In this document: piece by piece, positions 51,654-60,584 of the stretch | Layout: each line of letters begins with the position of its first letter | Position numbering within the stretch: the first letter of the stretch is position 1 | NCBI GenBank assembly: GCA_018401015.1 | Contig: JAGYLP010000005.1 | Coordinates: forward strand, 62,001 to 126,000 | DNA length: 64,000 nucleotides | Source: Bacteroidales bacterium | GTDB taxonomy: Bacteria; Bacteroidota; Bacteroidia; Bacteroidales; M50B96 | Reading direction: 5' to 3' | Made by a program: the position numbers and the translations under genes | The notes under the pieces: generated by a model | Seen by the model: the letters and a program-made list of their open reading frames with translations, nothing else | The model's database searches: none | Told to the model about the DNA's origin: nothing

Positions 51654-53570
51654 TTACTGAATACGGAACTCCGTTCGTCGATTCTTGGCTCGACCAGCTT
51701 CCGTTTCATTTTCGGCGAGGGGTTGCGTCATGCCGTAACCACGATAACTCAATCGGGAATCCGGGATACCTTTCGCTACGAGGTAATCGTAAACGGCATG
51801 TGCTCGCTGCTTCGATAATTCCAAATTATACGCCTCACTTCCCTGATTATCGGTATGTCCGCGAATCTCGATTCGAAGTCCTGGATTTTCTTGCATGAAC
51901 CGAACGAGGTGTTCCAATTCGTATTTCGATTCCTCCTTCAGGGCGTATTTATCGGTATCGAAAAACACATTATTCAACACCACCGTTTTGCCAGACTTTA
52001 TAGCCTGCAGAGGAATATCCAAAAAGAAAGGTTGATCCGGGCGGAAATTGTCCTTCAGACTAAAATTCTCTGAATAGAACAAATAACCTTCTTTCGCTGC
52101 CCGGAAAGCATAATCGCGCCCGGAAGGAAGACAAACCAGGTAATCTCCATTTACTGGACTTGACTCCGACTTTAGAATCGTTTCGCCACTTTCCAAATCA
52201 ATCAACGTAAATTCGGTAAACAAGGGATTGCCGACTTCTTCGTCGAACACTTTTCCCTTGACATACACGACAGGATTTGGACGTATGGCCTGCGGCAAAT
52301 CGAAAGAATACAGGTCTTTTTTATTGCTTCCGGGTCGCTCTGAACTGAGATAAGCACGATTACCGGCAGCATTGATAACTAAAAACTCTTCGTTCTCGTG
52401 CGTATTAACCGGATAACCCAAGTTGACCGGTTTGGAGAAACCTTCTGCCCTATTGAAACGCACTTTGAACAAATCCATGCCTCCCAGCCCAACATGGCCA
52501 TTGCTGCTGAAATAAAGGGTTTCGCCATCGTGATGAAAAAACGGACTATTTTCATCGCGGGGCGTATTTACGGCAGGACCGGCGTTTTGCGGCTCGGTCC
52601 AGTTTCCGTTTTCATCCTTCCAACTATACCAGATATCCTGCCGACCATAACCTCCAGGCCTGTTGCTCACAAAAAAAAGCATTTGCCCATCGGACGACAA
52701 AGATGGTTGACTGTCCCACGAGGAAGAATTGACCTTCGACCCGAGGTTAATCGGCTTCGACCAACCATCGGCAGTAAGGCTACTGGCATACAAATCGGTA
52801 CTGCCATACCCTTCGGGCAGGCTGCTGCTGGCATAAACCAGGCTAAATCCATCGCCCGATACGGTTAAAGCACCTTCATTCCCGGGAGTATTAACAGGAG
52901 GACCCAGATTCATCGATTCAGACCAGACGTCACCTTGTCGTCGTGAAAAAAAGAAATCTTCCTGACGATTGCGACCACCATGCGGAAGTTCATCGGTAAT
53001 AGGTACATCTACCGTAAAATACAAGGTAAGCTCGTCGGCCGTTAAGGCAGGCATCATGTCGTTGTATGGAGTATTTACATCGCTTCCTAAATTCGTCAGC
53101 TCAATAGAAAGAGGATTCTTCATCGCTTCCTGGGCAAACAGGCAGCATTCCACAAAGAATTCACTTTGCTGAATTTTATCCCCTTCGTCGCCATAATCCA
53201 AATAAGACTGAAAAGCCTCCAGGGCCTTTTCATACCGGGCAGACTGGAAATGACTGATTGCAATGTAATAATAGGTACGAGGATCATAATCGGGTTGAAT
53301 ACGAACGACCTGTTCAAGCTCGAGGAGCTCAGCTTCCCGGTCTCCCAACTCGTTATAAATCTCGGCTCGAAGCAAATAGGCTTCTATAAAAAATTCATCC
53401 TTCTCCAACGCTTTTCCCAATTGCTCCAGAGCTTCGGCATTTTCACGCACTTTGTAATAGTCGAGAGCCTTCTCGAATCGCTTTATCGCAACTTTGGATT
53501 CAGTACTGTATCGCTGAGCATGCAGTGTAAAAGAAAGGAACGTTAGAAGAAGGATGAATAAATAAGGCAT
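51654..53570 (-). CDS. PorE-like TPR/WD40-like propeller/OmpA protein
   Basis: A 638-residue exported protein (signal to LHAQ, about 1-18). TPR-type helices cover 20-150; PD40/WD40-like blades 155-420 (SSDGQMLFFVSNRPGGYGRQDIW and similar); a carboxypeptidase regulatory-like fold 430-510; and an OmpA C-terminal domain 525-638 with NVFFDTDKYALKEES, IRGHTDNQGSEAYNLELS and RAKNRRTEF for peptidoglycan binding. This four-domain order is that of PorE of the type IX secretion system, which anchors the machine to peptidoglycan. Paralogues of unknown role also exist in Bacteroidota. It starts 3 bp after the upstream T9SS cargo gene's stop, so they share a transcript. Confidence 0.85.
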   Translation of the reverse strand: MPYLFILLLTFLSFTLHAQRYSTESKVAIKRFEKALDYYKVRENAEALEQLGKALEKDEFFIEAYLLRAEIYNELGDREAELLELEQVVRIQPDYDPRTYYYIAISHFQSARYEKALEAFQSYLDYGDEGDKIQQSEFFVECCLFAQEAMKNPLSIELTNLGSDVNTPYNDMMPALTADELTLYFTVDVPITDELPHGGRNRQEDFFFSRRQGDVWSESMNLGPPVNTPGNEGALTVSGDGFSLVYASSSLPEGYGSTDLYASSLTADGWSKPINLGSKVNSSSWDSQPSLSSDGQMLFFVSNRPGGYGRQDIWYSWKDENGNWTEPQNAGPAVNTPRDENSPFFHHDGETLYFSSNGHVGLGGMDLFKVRFNRAEGFSKPVNLGYPVNTHENEEFLVINAAGNRAYLSSERPGSNKKDLYSFDLPQAIRPNPVVYVKGKVFDEEVGNPLFTEFTLIDLESGETILKSESSPVNGDYLVCLPSGRDYAFRAAKEGYLFYSENFSLKDNFRPDQPFFLDIPLQAIKSGKTVVLNNVFFDTDKYALKEESKYELEHLVRFMQENPGLRIEIRGHTDNQGSEAYNLELSKQRAHAVYDYLVAKGIPDSRLSYRGYGMTQPLAENETEAGRAKNRRTEFRIQ

Positions 53571-53573
53571 GGA

Positions 53574-56090
53574 TTATTCCTTGATAATTTTGTGCAAACT
53601 CTGATGTTGATTTCCTTTTAGTTCGACAAAATATACTCCTGTCGATAAATCAGCCATCGAAAGGGTGAATTGATTATCGGTCTTCAGGGTATGAATGGTT
53701 CGAATCAACTTCCCTTCCATGGAGTACAAATTAATTTGTTCTACACCCATTTCCTGTTCGACCTGAATTGTCAAGCTTTCTTTCACCGGATTAGGCATCA
53801 TTCTTACAGGCTGGGTATTATTCTCTGCCACATCGAGGCTAATAATGACTTCCTTTTCAATTTCGGATTCACCACAATAGTTAATGGCCTCGTGTACAAC
53901 CTGATAAGTACCTGCTCCGGCATAAACATGGGTTGGACTCTCTTCGGTAGAGGTGTTCCCATCGCCAAAATCCCAGGTAAAATCAGACGCCCACAAGGAG
54001 ATGCTGGTGAAGTTAACCGATAGTTCATTGATAGTGAAATTGAAATCAACTTCGGGTAAAGAGAGAAAATCAACCTCTACGTTGTCGGAATCAGAGCAAG
54101 CATTTCCATCGGTTACGGTAACACTATAATCGTCGCTTTCCGACACCTCGATGGTAGCGGTTGTAGCTCCGGTGCTCCAGATATAAGAGGTAAAGATTCC
54201 GGCATCCAGAATCTCCGTTTCACCTTCGCAGGATTCAATATCGGCGCCCAAATCGATCGAAGGCAATGGATATTCCTCCACCTCTAAGGAATCGGAAACG
54301 GAACAACCATTGAGCGTTATGGTAACGGAATAGGTGTCGGGATCTGAAACCGAAATTTGGTTATTCACCGAGCCATTGCTCCAGGAATAGACTGCATTGG
54401 AAACAGCATTAACCCCAATGGTGGTAGAACCACCTTCGCAGAAACCTGCATCGCCAAAAAACACTAAATCGGGTAGCGGTAACTCATTGACCGTAATCGC
54501 ATCGGTTGCAGTACAGCCATTGGCAGCACTAACGGTAAGGGAATAGACTCCCGATTGATTTACAACAAGAGTTTCGGCAGTACTTCCATTGCTCCATTCG
54601 TAGGAAGCAAATCCCGCAGGAGCGGTCACTGTAGCTTCATCATCTTCGCAGAAGTAAGCATTAGCAGGTAAGTTGAGTGAAGGACTCAAATCGACCGTAA
54701 ACCCTTGAACAACAACACTAACGCATCCATTTCCGTCGGTGTAAGTATAAGAAATCTCAAAGCTTCCGGGCTGGTTGAAGAAAACGACGGGGTTTCCACC
54801 TACGGTTAAAATAGGCAGGTTGAGCGAAGAATAAACACCACCCGTGGGCTGTGCTTCGAGGATGACCGGAGAAGCGGAACTGCAAAAAGCAGTGTCCATG
54901 GCATTAAAATCGGGAACGACGGGTGGAAAATTGTTGATAGCCAAGATAGCAGCATTATTTCCCGCATTAAGATCGTTAGGTGTTTCCAGTTCAACACCAA
55001 AGGTATAGGAACCAGACACACTTAGGTCGAATGTTTCGGAAACAAAATGAATGTAGGCCGTTCCAGGAGCAATGGATTGATATAGCGTATCGACGAAAAC
55101 GGTCGTTCCGTTATCCATACTATAGGAAATATAAATGGTATCGGCATTGGCACTTCCAAGATTAACAATTTCGAAGGCGATTGCCTCGGTTGTGGACAAA
55201 CCGGCACAGGGATCGGCAGGTTCCACCAGGTTCCCAACAGCAATATCGACACCGGTAATTCCGGTAAGCGATTGAATTCCGCTCATCCCATTTACGAGGT
55301 AATTTCCGGCATGCGGAAAACTAACCGTGTTATATTCGGCTTCGGCATTGAAAATTTGACCATCGACAGCGCGCCAAATCTTCCACTTGAAAACCTCATT
55401 ATTGGCAAAACCATTATTGCCTCCGGTAGTTGCATCGACTCCCCAAGCGGTAAGGGCAGTATTTTGACCGGTAATTTCAGCATAACCTGCACAAGCAAGT
55501 GTTCCGAGGGAATCGAAAAAGACACCCACATAATCGCCCGGAACGAGCGGTTGATTGTTGATAGTCATTGTAGCTGTTCCGGGAACTAAAATGGTATGAT
55601 TGTTTCCGGTATTGGTAAAAGTCCAGGGCAATTCAGGGGTTGCGGGGCTGAAGGCTATCAAACTCTCGACTCCCGACATTCCATTCTCAGCAAAAAAGCC
55701 GGTGTGAGGAAATCCGGTGGTAGAATACGTTGCTTCCGCATCGACTACTAAGCCATCGGAGGCACGATAAATTTTCCATTTGAAGGCTTCGTTAGCAGCA
55801 AAACCATTATTACCACCGGTGAGCAAATCTTCGCCCCAGGCAGCAACTGCAATATTTACACCCGTAAACTCACTGTAACCGGCACAAGCAAGTGTCCCCA
55901 GCGAATCGTAAAAAACTCCGACAAAGTCACCCGGAACAAGCGGCTGATTATCAATTGTTAGCAAAGCTGTACCCGGAACCAAAATAGTATGATTAGAGCT
56001 GTTAAAAGTATAATACCAGTTAGGTTGCGAATACAAACCAGTTACTCCCAAGAAGGAGAGCAAAAGCAAGGTTAAAAAATTCTTTTTCAT
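53574..56090 (-). CDS. T9SS-exported Ig/PKD-domain protein with duplicated N-terminal module
   Basis: An 838-residue secreted protein. A signal peptide (about 1-21) is followed by two near-identical modules of about 125 residues (about 22-148 and 152-280) sharing TILVPGTA, PLVPGDYVGVF, DSLGTLACAGY and GGNNGF. Then come CARDB-like and Ig-like units, a PKD unit with WDFGDGNTSTEESPTH (about 715-745), and a type A T9SS sorting domain (about 765-838) beginning MMPNPVKESL. Such proteins are surface-attached or released. Substrate or function is unknown. It lies immediately upstream of the PorE-like gene on the same strand. Confidence 0.85.
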   Translation of the reverse strand: MKKNFLTLLLLSFLGVTGLYSQPNWYYTFNSSNHTILVPGTALLTIDNQPLVPGDFVGVFYDSLGTLACAGYSEFTGVNIAVAAWGEDLLTGGNNGFAANEAFKWKIYRASDGLVVDAEATYSTTGFPHTGFFAENGMSGVESLIAFSPATPELPWTFTNTGNNHTILVPGTATMTINNQPLVPGDYVGVFFDSLGTLACAGYAEITGQNTALTAWGVDATTGGNNGFANNEVFKWKIWRAVDGQIFNAEAEYNTVSFPHAGNYLVNGMSGIQSLTGITGVDIAVGNLVEPADPCAGLSTTEAIAFEIVNLGSANADTIYISYSMDNGTTVFVDTLYQSIAPGTAYIHFVSETFDLSVSGSYTFGVELETPNDLNAGNNAAILAINNFPPVVPDFNAMDTAFCSSASPVILEAQPTGGVYSSLNLPILTVGGNPVVFFNQPGSFEISYTYTDGNGCVSVVVQGFTVDLSPSLNLPANAYFCEDDEATVTAPAGFASYEWSNGSTAETLVVNQSGVYSLTVSAANGCTATDAITVNELPLPDLVFFGDAGFCEGGSTTIGVNAVSNAVYSWSNGSVNNQISVSDPDTYSVTITLNGCSVSDSLEVEEYPLPSIDLGADIESCEGETEILDAGIFTSYIWSTGATTATIEVSESDDYSVTVTDGNACSDSDNVEVDFLSLPEVDFNFTINELSVNFTSISLWASDFTWDFGDGNTSTEESPTHVYAGAGTYQVVHEAINYCGESEIEKEVIISLDVAENNTQPVRMMPNPVKESLTIQVEQEMGVEQINLYSMEGKLIRTIHTLKTDNQFTLSMADLSTGVYFVELKGNQHQSLHKIIKE

Positions 56091-56267
56091 CAGTTTAATA
56101 GTTGTTTTTAAGAGTGCGTTGGAATGTCGGGAAATAATTGAAATCGCATGTAAGTTTTTTCGATCGACATTTCATGGACTATTCTATGGTTGGTTTTAAA
56201 TTTCAGCGTCTAAGATAAAACTCCTATCCACGATAGGAAAGCAGCTTGCAGATATCCTGTGATCTGA

Positions 56268-56311
56268 ATAAAAAAATACGATGGCCGAGCTTTATCCCGG
56301 CCATCGTATTT
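56268..56311 (-). terminator. Hairpin terminator after the large T9SS cargo gene
   Basis: A 14-bp stem (56274-56287 and 56298-56311) with a 10-base loop; on the minus strand the right arm leads into a T-rich run. It lies just downstream of the stop at 56316. Confidence 0.8.
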
Positions 56312-56315
56312 CGCC

Positions 56316-59300
56316 TTATTTCTTGATTTCGAATCGTTTAGTAAGTTGAGTATTGTTACCTTTTAGTTCTAATAAGTAGAAGCCCGAAGGTAGCCCCCCT
56401 ACTGGAATACTGAGTAGGCTTTGTCCTGAAAATGCCGAGGAATCATACTCCAGTACGCGAGAGCCGAGCAGGTTATAAACCGTCAGCTTTTGCCAATTAG
56501 CAGCGTTCCCTTCCAGATTAACCTGTAAAATGCTGGAAGCCGGGTTTGGATACACCGAGAAATCTTGTTCGTTGCCTTCGAGACGAAGCGATTCAGCCAC
56601 TGCAATTCCATCTTTCTGGAAGTTACCGGAACCTTGACTCCAGGAATCGATTTGGAGCATTCTTTCTGCATCTCCGTCGAACACCCTGAAATTCAAGGCT
56701 TCACCTGCCTGAGCAGCTTGTGGGTAAGGAATCAACTCATTGGTTCCCCAAACACTGATGGCCGCATTTTGACGATCGATGCGCGTAGAACCAACCAGGT
56801 TTCCACTGGTAGTGAATACACCAATCTCAGATCCAACGGGGATTCGGACTAGTAATTCGGCCGGTATTCCAATAGTCATGTTATTGGCTGTATTCAAGTT
56901 ACAGGAATAATACTCCGGTTGAAGCATCGTGTTAGCACTTCCGATGGATAGGCTTTTCATTGAAATGCTGTTAGAAGGATAAGTGTAGGTAACTGCATCA
57001 TTCATCAAGATTTGATAACCTAAATCGGGACGAAGGCTATCGATAGTGCTGACTAAAAACTGAACCCAGTAAATCCCTCCATAAGCATCCTTCATAAGGA
57101 CGATATTATTCACGATCGGATCCATAAGCGGAACGGTAGCCCCGGGCTCATCGCGCAAATATGGCATCATATTCCATCCGGCAGTTAGGTTGATGGGAGA
57201 GTTTTCCGGAACAAGGGCGGTTCCCTCAAAAATCAATTCAACCGGCTGAATCGCGTTGATGAAATAAGCTTCCATATTATTCCAGGAACCAATTGTATTC
57301 ACCGAAAAAGCAGGCCAGTAGATTTGTCCGGTTCCGGTTTTAACAATTCGAATTTGGCTGGTAATACCATCGAATAGCGTATCTAAATGAGCTTCGAGCG
57401 GTACCACGTAAGCACTATAAATTCCCCAGCCTGCATGAATTTCAACCACTTGAATATCGAAGGCAGGTGTGCTGTAGTCAAGCTTGGCATCGATTACAAA
57501 ACGACCAAAATTCGTGTACGAGGCGGTGTCGGCTCCGGTTAAAGAAGCACTGTAAAACGTATTCGGACGAGTATAAGGTTCATCCTGAACAGCAAGCGGA
57601 TAATAGTCGGCTGGAGTTGCGGCAGCAGTTTGAGCAAAACCTACATAGAAGGTTCCGGCAGGCAAACTAACAGGTGTAGCAAAATCTAATTCAACGTACT
57701 CCGATAAGTCGGCTAACTGTAGCGTATAGTTAGCACTACTTGCCAATATAGTCAGGTTTTGATCGAGAAGAACTCCGTAAATTACTTGTCCAACCGATGT
57801 AGTATCGGTACCTACCATCATGGAAACCCCTTGAATGGAACCGGGAGATTTCAGTTCGTACCGATTCATGATAATTCCGTCGGAAGTGCCAAAACCAAGA
57901 GAAGTAATAATGCCACTAGTGTCGGCATAACCGATTAGATCCATTCCAACTTCCTGATAATAAGAATAGCTGTTATTAAGGTTGTTCTCGTCGTTCCCTA
58001 CGCTTACCGTTACCGTATTTTGACCTAAGTTTTGCGGAGAGAAATTCGGAAATTCAACAATTACTTCCTGTCCGGAAGCCAAACTGGAAATGGTATAGCT
58101 TCCAGTAAACGTATTCGCACCACTTACGCTAAGATTAACGGCAACATTACTTTGAGTGGCCGAACCATAATTAAAGACCAATGCCTGAATGGTGTGCGGA
58201 GCTAGGTGGTCTTTAGCATGCTTTCCGTGGGTGTAAACCATATCGACTCCCAAATCATTTTGAAGACATCCACCACCGATATTGAAGACATAATCCTCTG
58301 AGCCGGTGAACGCATAATTGGCCCCCACTAGCACATTATTGTAATAGACTTCGTAATAACCCGGAGCCTCAATACCATCGCCATAATCGTCGAACATCAC
58401 AAAGGTATAACACTGATTCGAAGCAGCACATAACTCTATTTGATACAAGGTATTACTATCGTATAGCCCACCAACATAAACTAATTCGCCTGCTGAATCG
58501 AAAAGTCCCCAGTAGGATTCTTCGCCATAATCGTCGGTCAATAATTCAAGGTTGATGGTTGAGGTTCCACTAACGAATATCGTTTCTGCGAAATCATTGC
58601 CTGTGTTTCCATCGTTAGTCAATTGTGTCTCGGCCGAAACCGTATAGTGTCCTTCGGCAAACATGTTTGCAGTGGTATTGAAAGTGAAATCGTAGACCGA
58701 ACCGGATGGAATGCTGGCTGTAACCGTTTGAACTACTGCCGGTCCGCCATTAACAGAGTAAGAAACCGGAAAATTACTAACTGAATTGGTTCCAAAATTC
58801 TCGATACTAATAGTAATCGATTCACTTGCCGTTAACTGGCAGCTTGTACCCGAAGTTTGCATTTCAACAATTCCAATATCGTAATTAGCCACTTGTCCTA
58901 CAACAGCACCTAACATAAAACGACCATAGGTATTCGCTTCGGTAGGAGTTCCACCGCTTAGTCCGGTAATGTAATAAGCTCCTTCACGAATGTAAGGCTC
59001 TGATTGAGTTCCCATGGGGAAGAATCCTTCCACTGCATCGGCTACTTGTGCAATTCCGGAATAGAAGGTTGCATTGTTGAAAGTTACGGGCGTAGTATAG
59101 GTTAAGGTTTTCCAGGTTCCCAAATCAGCCGTTTGGATCACATAATTGGGCGAGCTGGCAACAATCGTTCCCGAGGCATTCAAACATACCCCATAAATTG
59201 TTTTACCCACATTGGTGGCACCTGTAGCAATAAACACTTTGGTAGCTGTTATAACCTGACTGGCGCCCGACTCAAAAGCCGACATCATGATACCTTCGCC

Positions 59301-60470
59301 GGTATCATACCCTAATCCACCGGTTGCTTCGGAAGTATCGGCATAAGAAAAGGCAGAACCAACCACTTGATGATAACTGACCGAATTATTGGTTAAGTTA
59401 TTATCGGCTGGAATGGTTAAAGTAAAGGTATTACTTCCGGTATTGGTTGAAGAAAACGAAGGAAAATTCAGCAGATAGGCTGAGCCGGACAACAGATTAG
59501 AGGCAGAGGCGGTAAGGCTACCGGTATTGGAGCCACTAATGGACAACGTTCCCGTAAGAGAAGTGATCGTGGACGCTCCTGCATTGGCTACTATACCTTG
59601 TGGAGAATGGCTAACTCCTGCGGGAATTTCACCTAAGGTAAAAACGTATCCTGCTAAAGCATCGTTTGTAAAGGATTCTTCGATAAGCACATCATCGACC
59701 ATCCAGGCATAATCCCATTCGCCATAATAGCGGAAACGGATGTAAACATTAGCCGAATTACCAACCAGAGAGCTTATATCCACCTCCACTATTTCGGCTC
59801 CAAAATCGTTCTCATTTAAACTGGCATTTACCTCCAACTCTTGCCAAACGCCGGTAGCTCCAATTCTAAAATCGACAAAAGTCTGGCTGTTATATTTTCG
59901 ATAAATTTGATGAAACTTCAATCGGACATAATTATACCCGACCAGACTGATAGGACTAACATACTGAATAACTGCATGCTGACTGCCTACCGTATTGGTA
60001 GAGACACCAATTGCATCGGAATCGTACATCGCAAAACCATTGGCAACAGTGGGTGAATTGGGTAGGCCAAGGCTTTCGGAGTAAAATCCAACCGGGCCGG
60101 TGGTACTAATAACCCAGTTCTGCGTATTTCCGGCAAGATTTTGAATCGACCATTGTGAAGATTGTGAAAAATCGTTGCTCCAAATTACCACATTGGGCGA
60201 TTTGGAGGAAGGGGTTGATACTACCGATTGAGGGAATACGGGTGGCACCATCTGATTTTTAGGCGATTCTAATTTAGATGATGCTGAAGTTTGCTTTGCT
60301 TTTGAACGAGCAGAAGCATTGCGATAGGCATCGAGTTTTGCATCATCGTAATCTTGTTGAATCTGCCGATTGACAGTCGCTTGGGTAGTTGCAGGCTCTT
60401 TAGTCGAAATTTGGGCAAAGCCCAGGCTAACAACAAAAATTGCCAATAGGGTCATGGAAAACTTTTTCAT
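56316..60470 (-). CDS. Large T9SS-exported repeat protein
   Basis: A 1384-residue secreted protein. After a signal peptide (1-19) and a low-complexity linker (20-90) there is a cleaved-adhesin/MAM-like jelly-roll (about 93-270, WSIQNLAGNTQNWVIS to AWMVDDVLIEE), two diverged copies of a roughly 260-residue unit with CARDB-like start (about 270-540 and 740-1000; compare SYADTSEATGGLGYDTGEG and GYADTSGIITSLGFGTSDG), a segment with GWNMMPYLRD and KDAYGGIYWVQF, a module matching those of the neighbouring T9SS protein (about 1190-1290), and a type A sorting domain (about 1310-1384, SVYPNPASSILQV). No enzyme domain is seen; adhesin or surface-layer roles are guesses. Confidence 0.85.
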   Translation of the reverse strand: MKKFSMTLLAIFVVSLGFAQISTKEPATTQATVNRQIQQDYDDAKLDAYRNASARSKAKQTSASSKLESPKNQMVPPVFPQSVVSTPSSKSPNVVIWSNDFSQSSQWSIQNLAGNTQNWVISTTGPVGFYSESLGLPNSPTVANGFAMYDSDAIGVSTNTVGSQHAVIQYVSPISLVGYNYVRLKFHQIYRKYNSQTFVDFRIGATGVWQELEVNASLNENDFGAEIVEVDISSLVGNSANVYIRFRYYGEWDYAWMVDDVLIEESFTNDALAGYVFTLGEIPAGVSHSPQGIVANAGASTITSLTGTLSISGSNTGSLTASASNLLSGSAYLLNFPSFSSTNTGSNTFTLTIPADNNLTNNSVSYHQVVGSAFSYADTSEATGGLGYDTGEGIMMSAFESGASQVITATKVFIATGATNVGKTIYGVCLNASGTIVASSPNYVIQTADLGTWKTLTYTTPVTFNNATFYSGIAQVADAVEGFFPMGTQSEPYIREGAYYITGLSGGTPTEANTYGRFMLGAVVGQVANYDIGIVEMQTSGTSCQLTASESITISIENFGTNSVSNFPVSYSVNGGPAVVQTVTASIPSGSVYDFTFNTTANMFAEGHYTVSAETQLTNDGNTGNDFAETIFVSGTSTINLELLTDDYGEESYWGLFDSAGELVYVGGLYDSNTLYQIELCAASNQCYTFVMFDDYGDGIEAPGYYEVYYNNVLVGANYAFTGSEDYVFNIGGGCLQNDLGVDMVYTHGKHAKDHLAPHTIQALVFNYGSATQSNVAVNLSVSGANTFTGSYTISSLASGQEVIVEFPNFSPQNLGQNTVTVSVGNDENNLNNSYSYYQEVGMDLIGYADTSGIITSLGFGTSDGIIMNRYELKSPGSIQGVSMMVGTDTTSVGQVIYGVLLDQNLTILASSANYTLQLADLSEYVELDFATPVSLPAGTFYVGFAQTAAATPADYYPLAVQDEPYTRPNTFYSASLTGADTASYTNFGRFVIDAKLDYSTPAFDIQVVEIHAGWGIYSAYVVPLEAHLDTLFDGITSQIRIVKTGTGQIYWPAFSVNTIGSWNNMEAYFINAIQPVELIFEGTALVPENSPINLTAGWNMMPYLRDEPGATVPLMDPIVNNIVLMKDAYGGIYWVQFLVSTIDSLRPDLGYQILMNDAVTYTYPSNSISMKSLSIGSANTMLQPEYYSCNLNTANNMTIGIPAELLVRIPVGSEIGVFTTSGNLVGSTRIDRQNAAISVWGTNELIPYPQAAQAGEALNFRVFDGDAERMLQIDSWSQGSGNFQKDGIAVAESLRLEGNEQDFSVYPNPASSILQVNLEGNAANWQKLTVYNLLGSRVLEYDSSAFSGQSLLSIPVGGLPSGFYLLELKGNNTQLTKRFEIKK

Positions 60471-60532
60471 AGAGATAGGATTTAAATGATACTACGGTTA
60501 GCTCTCTTGCACAGGAGCAAAGGAGATTCATT

Positions 60533-60540
60533 CAAAGATA
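60533..60540 (-). promoter_or_regulatory. TAnnTTTG -7 element of the large T9SS cargo gene
   Basis: On the minus strand this reads TATCTTTG, an exact match, 63 bp before the ATG at 60470. The -33 element is not evident. Confidence 0.45.
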
Positions 60541-60584
60541 GAAATTAATTGATAGCGAATTAAAAATGACCCGTTTAGAATGAG

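Noticed and set aside
51338..51818. Other open frames of 66-97 codons across the repeat island
   Set aside because: They are built from repeats or overlap the PorE-like gene in other frames, with Pro/Arg-rich nonsense composition.
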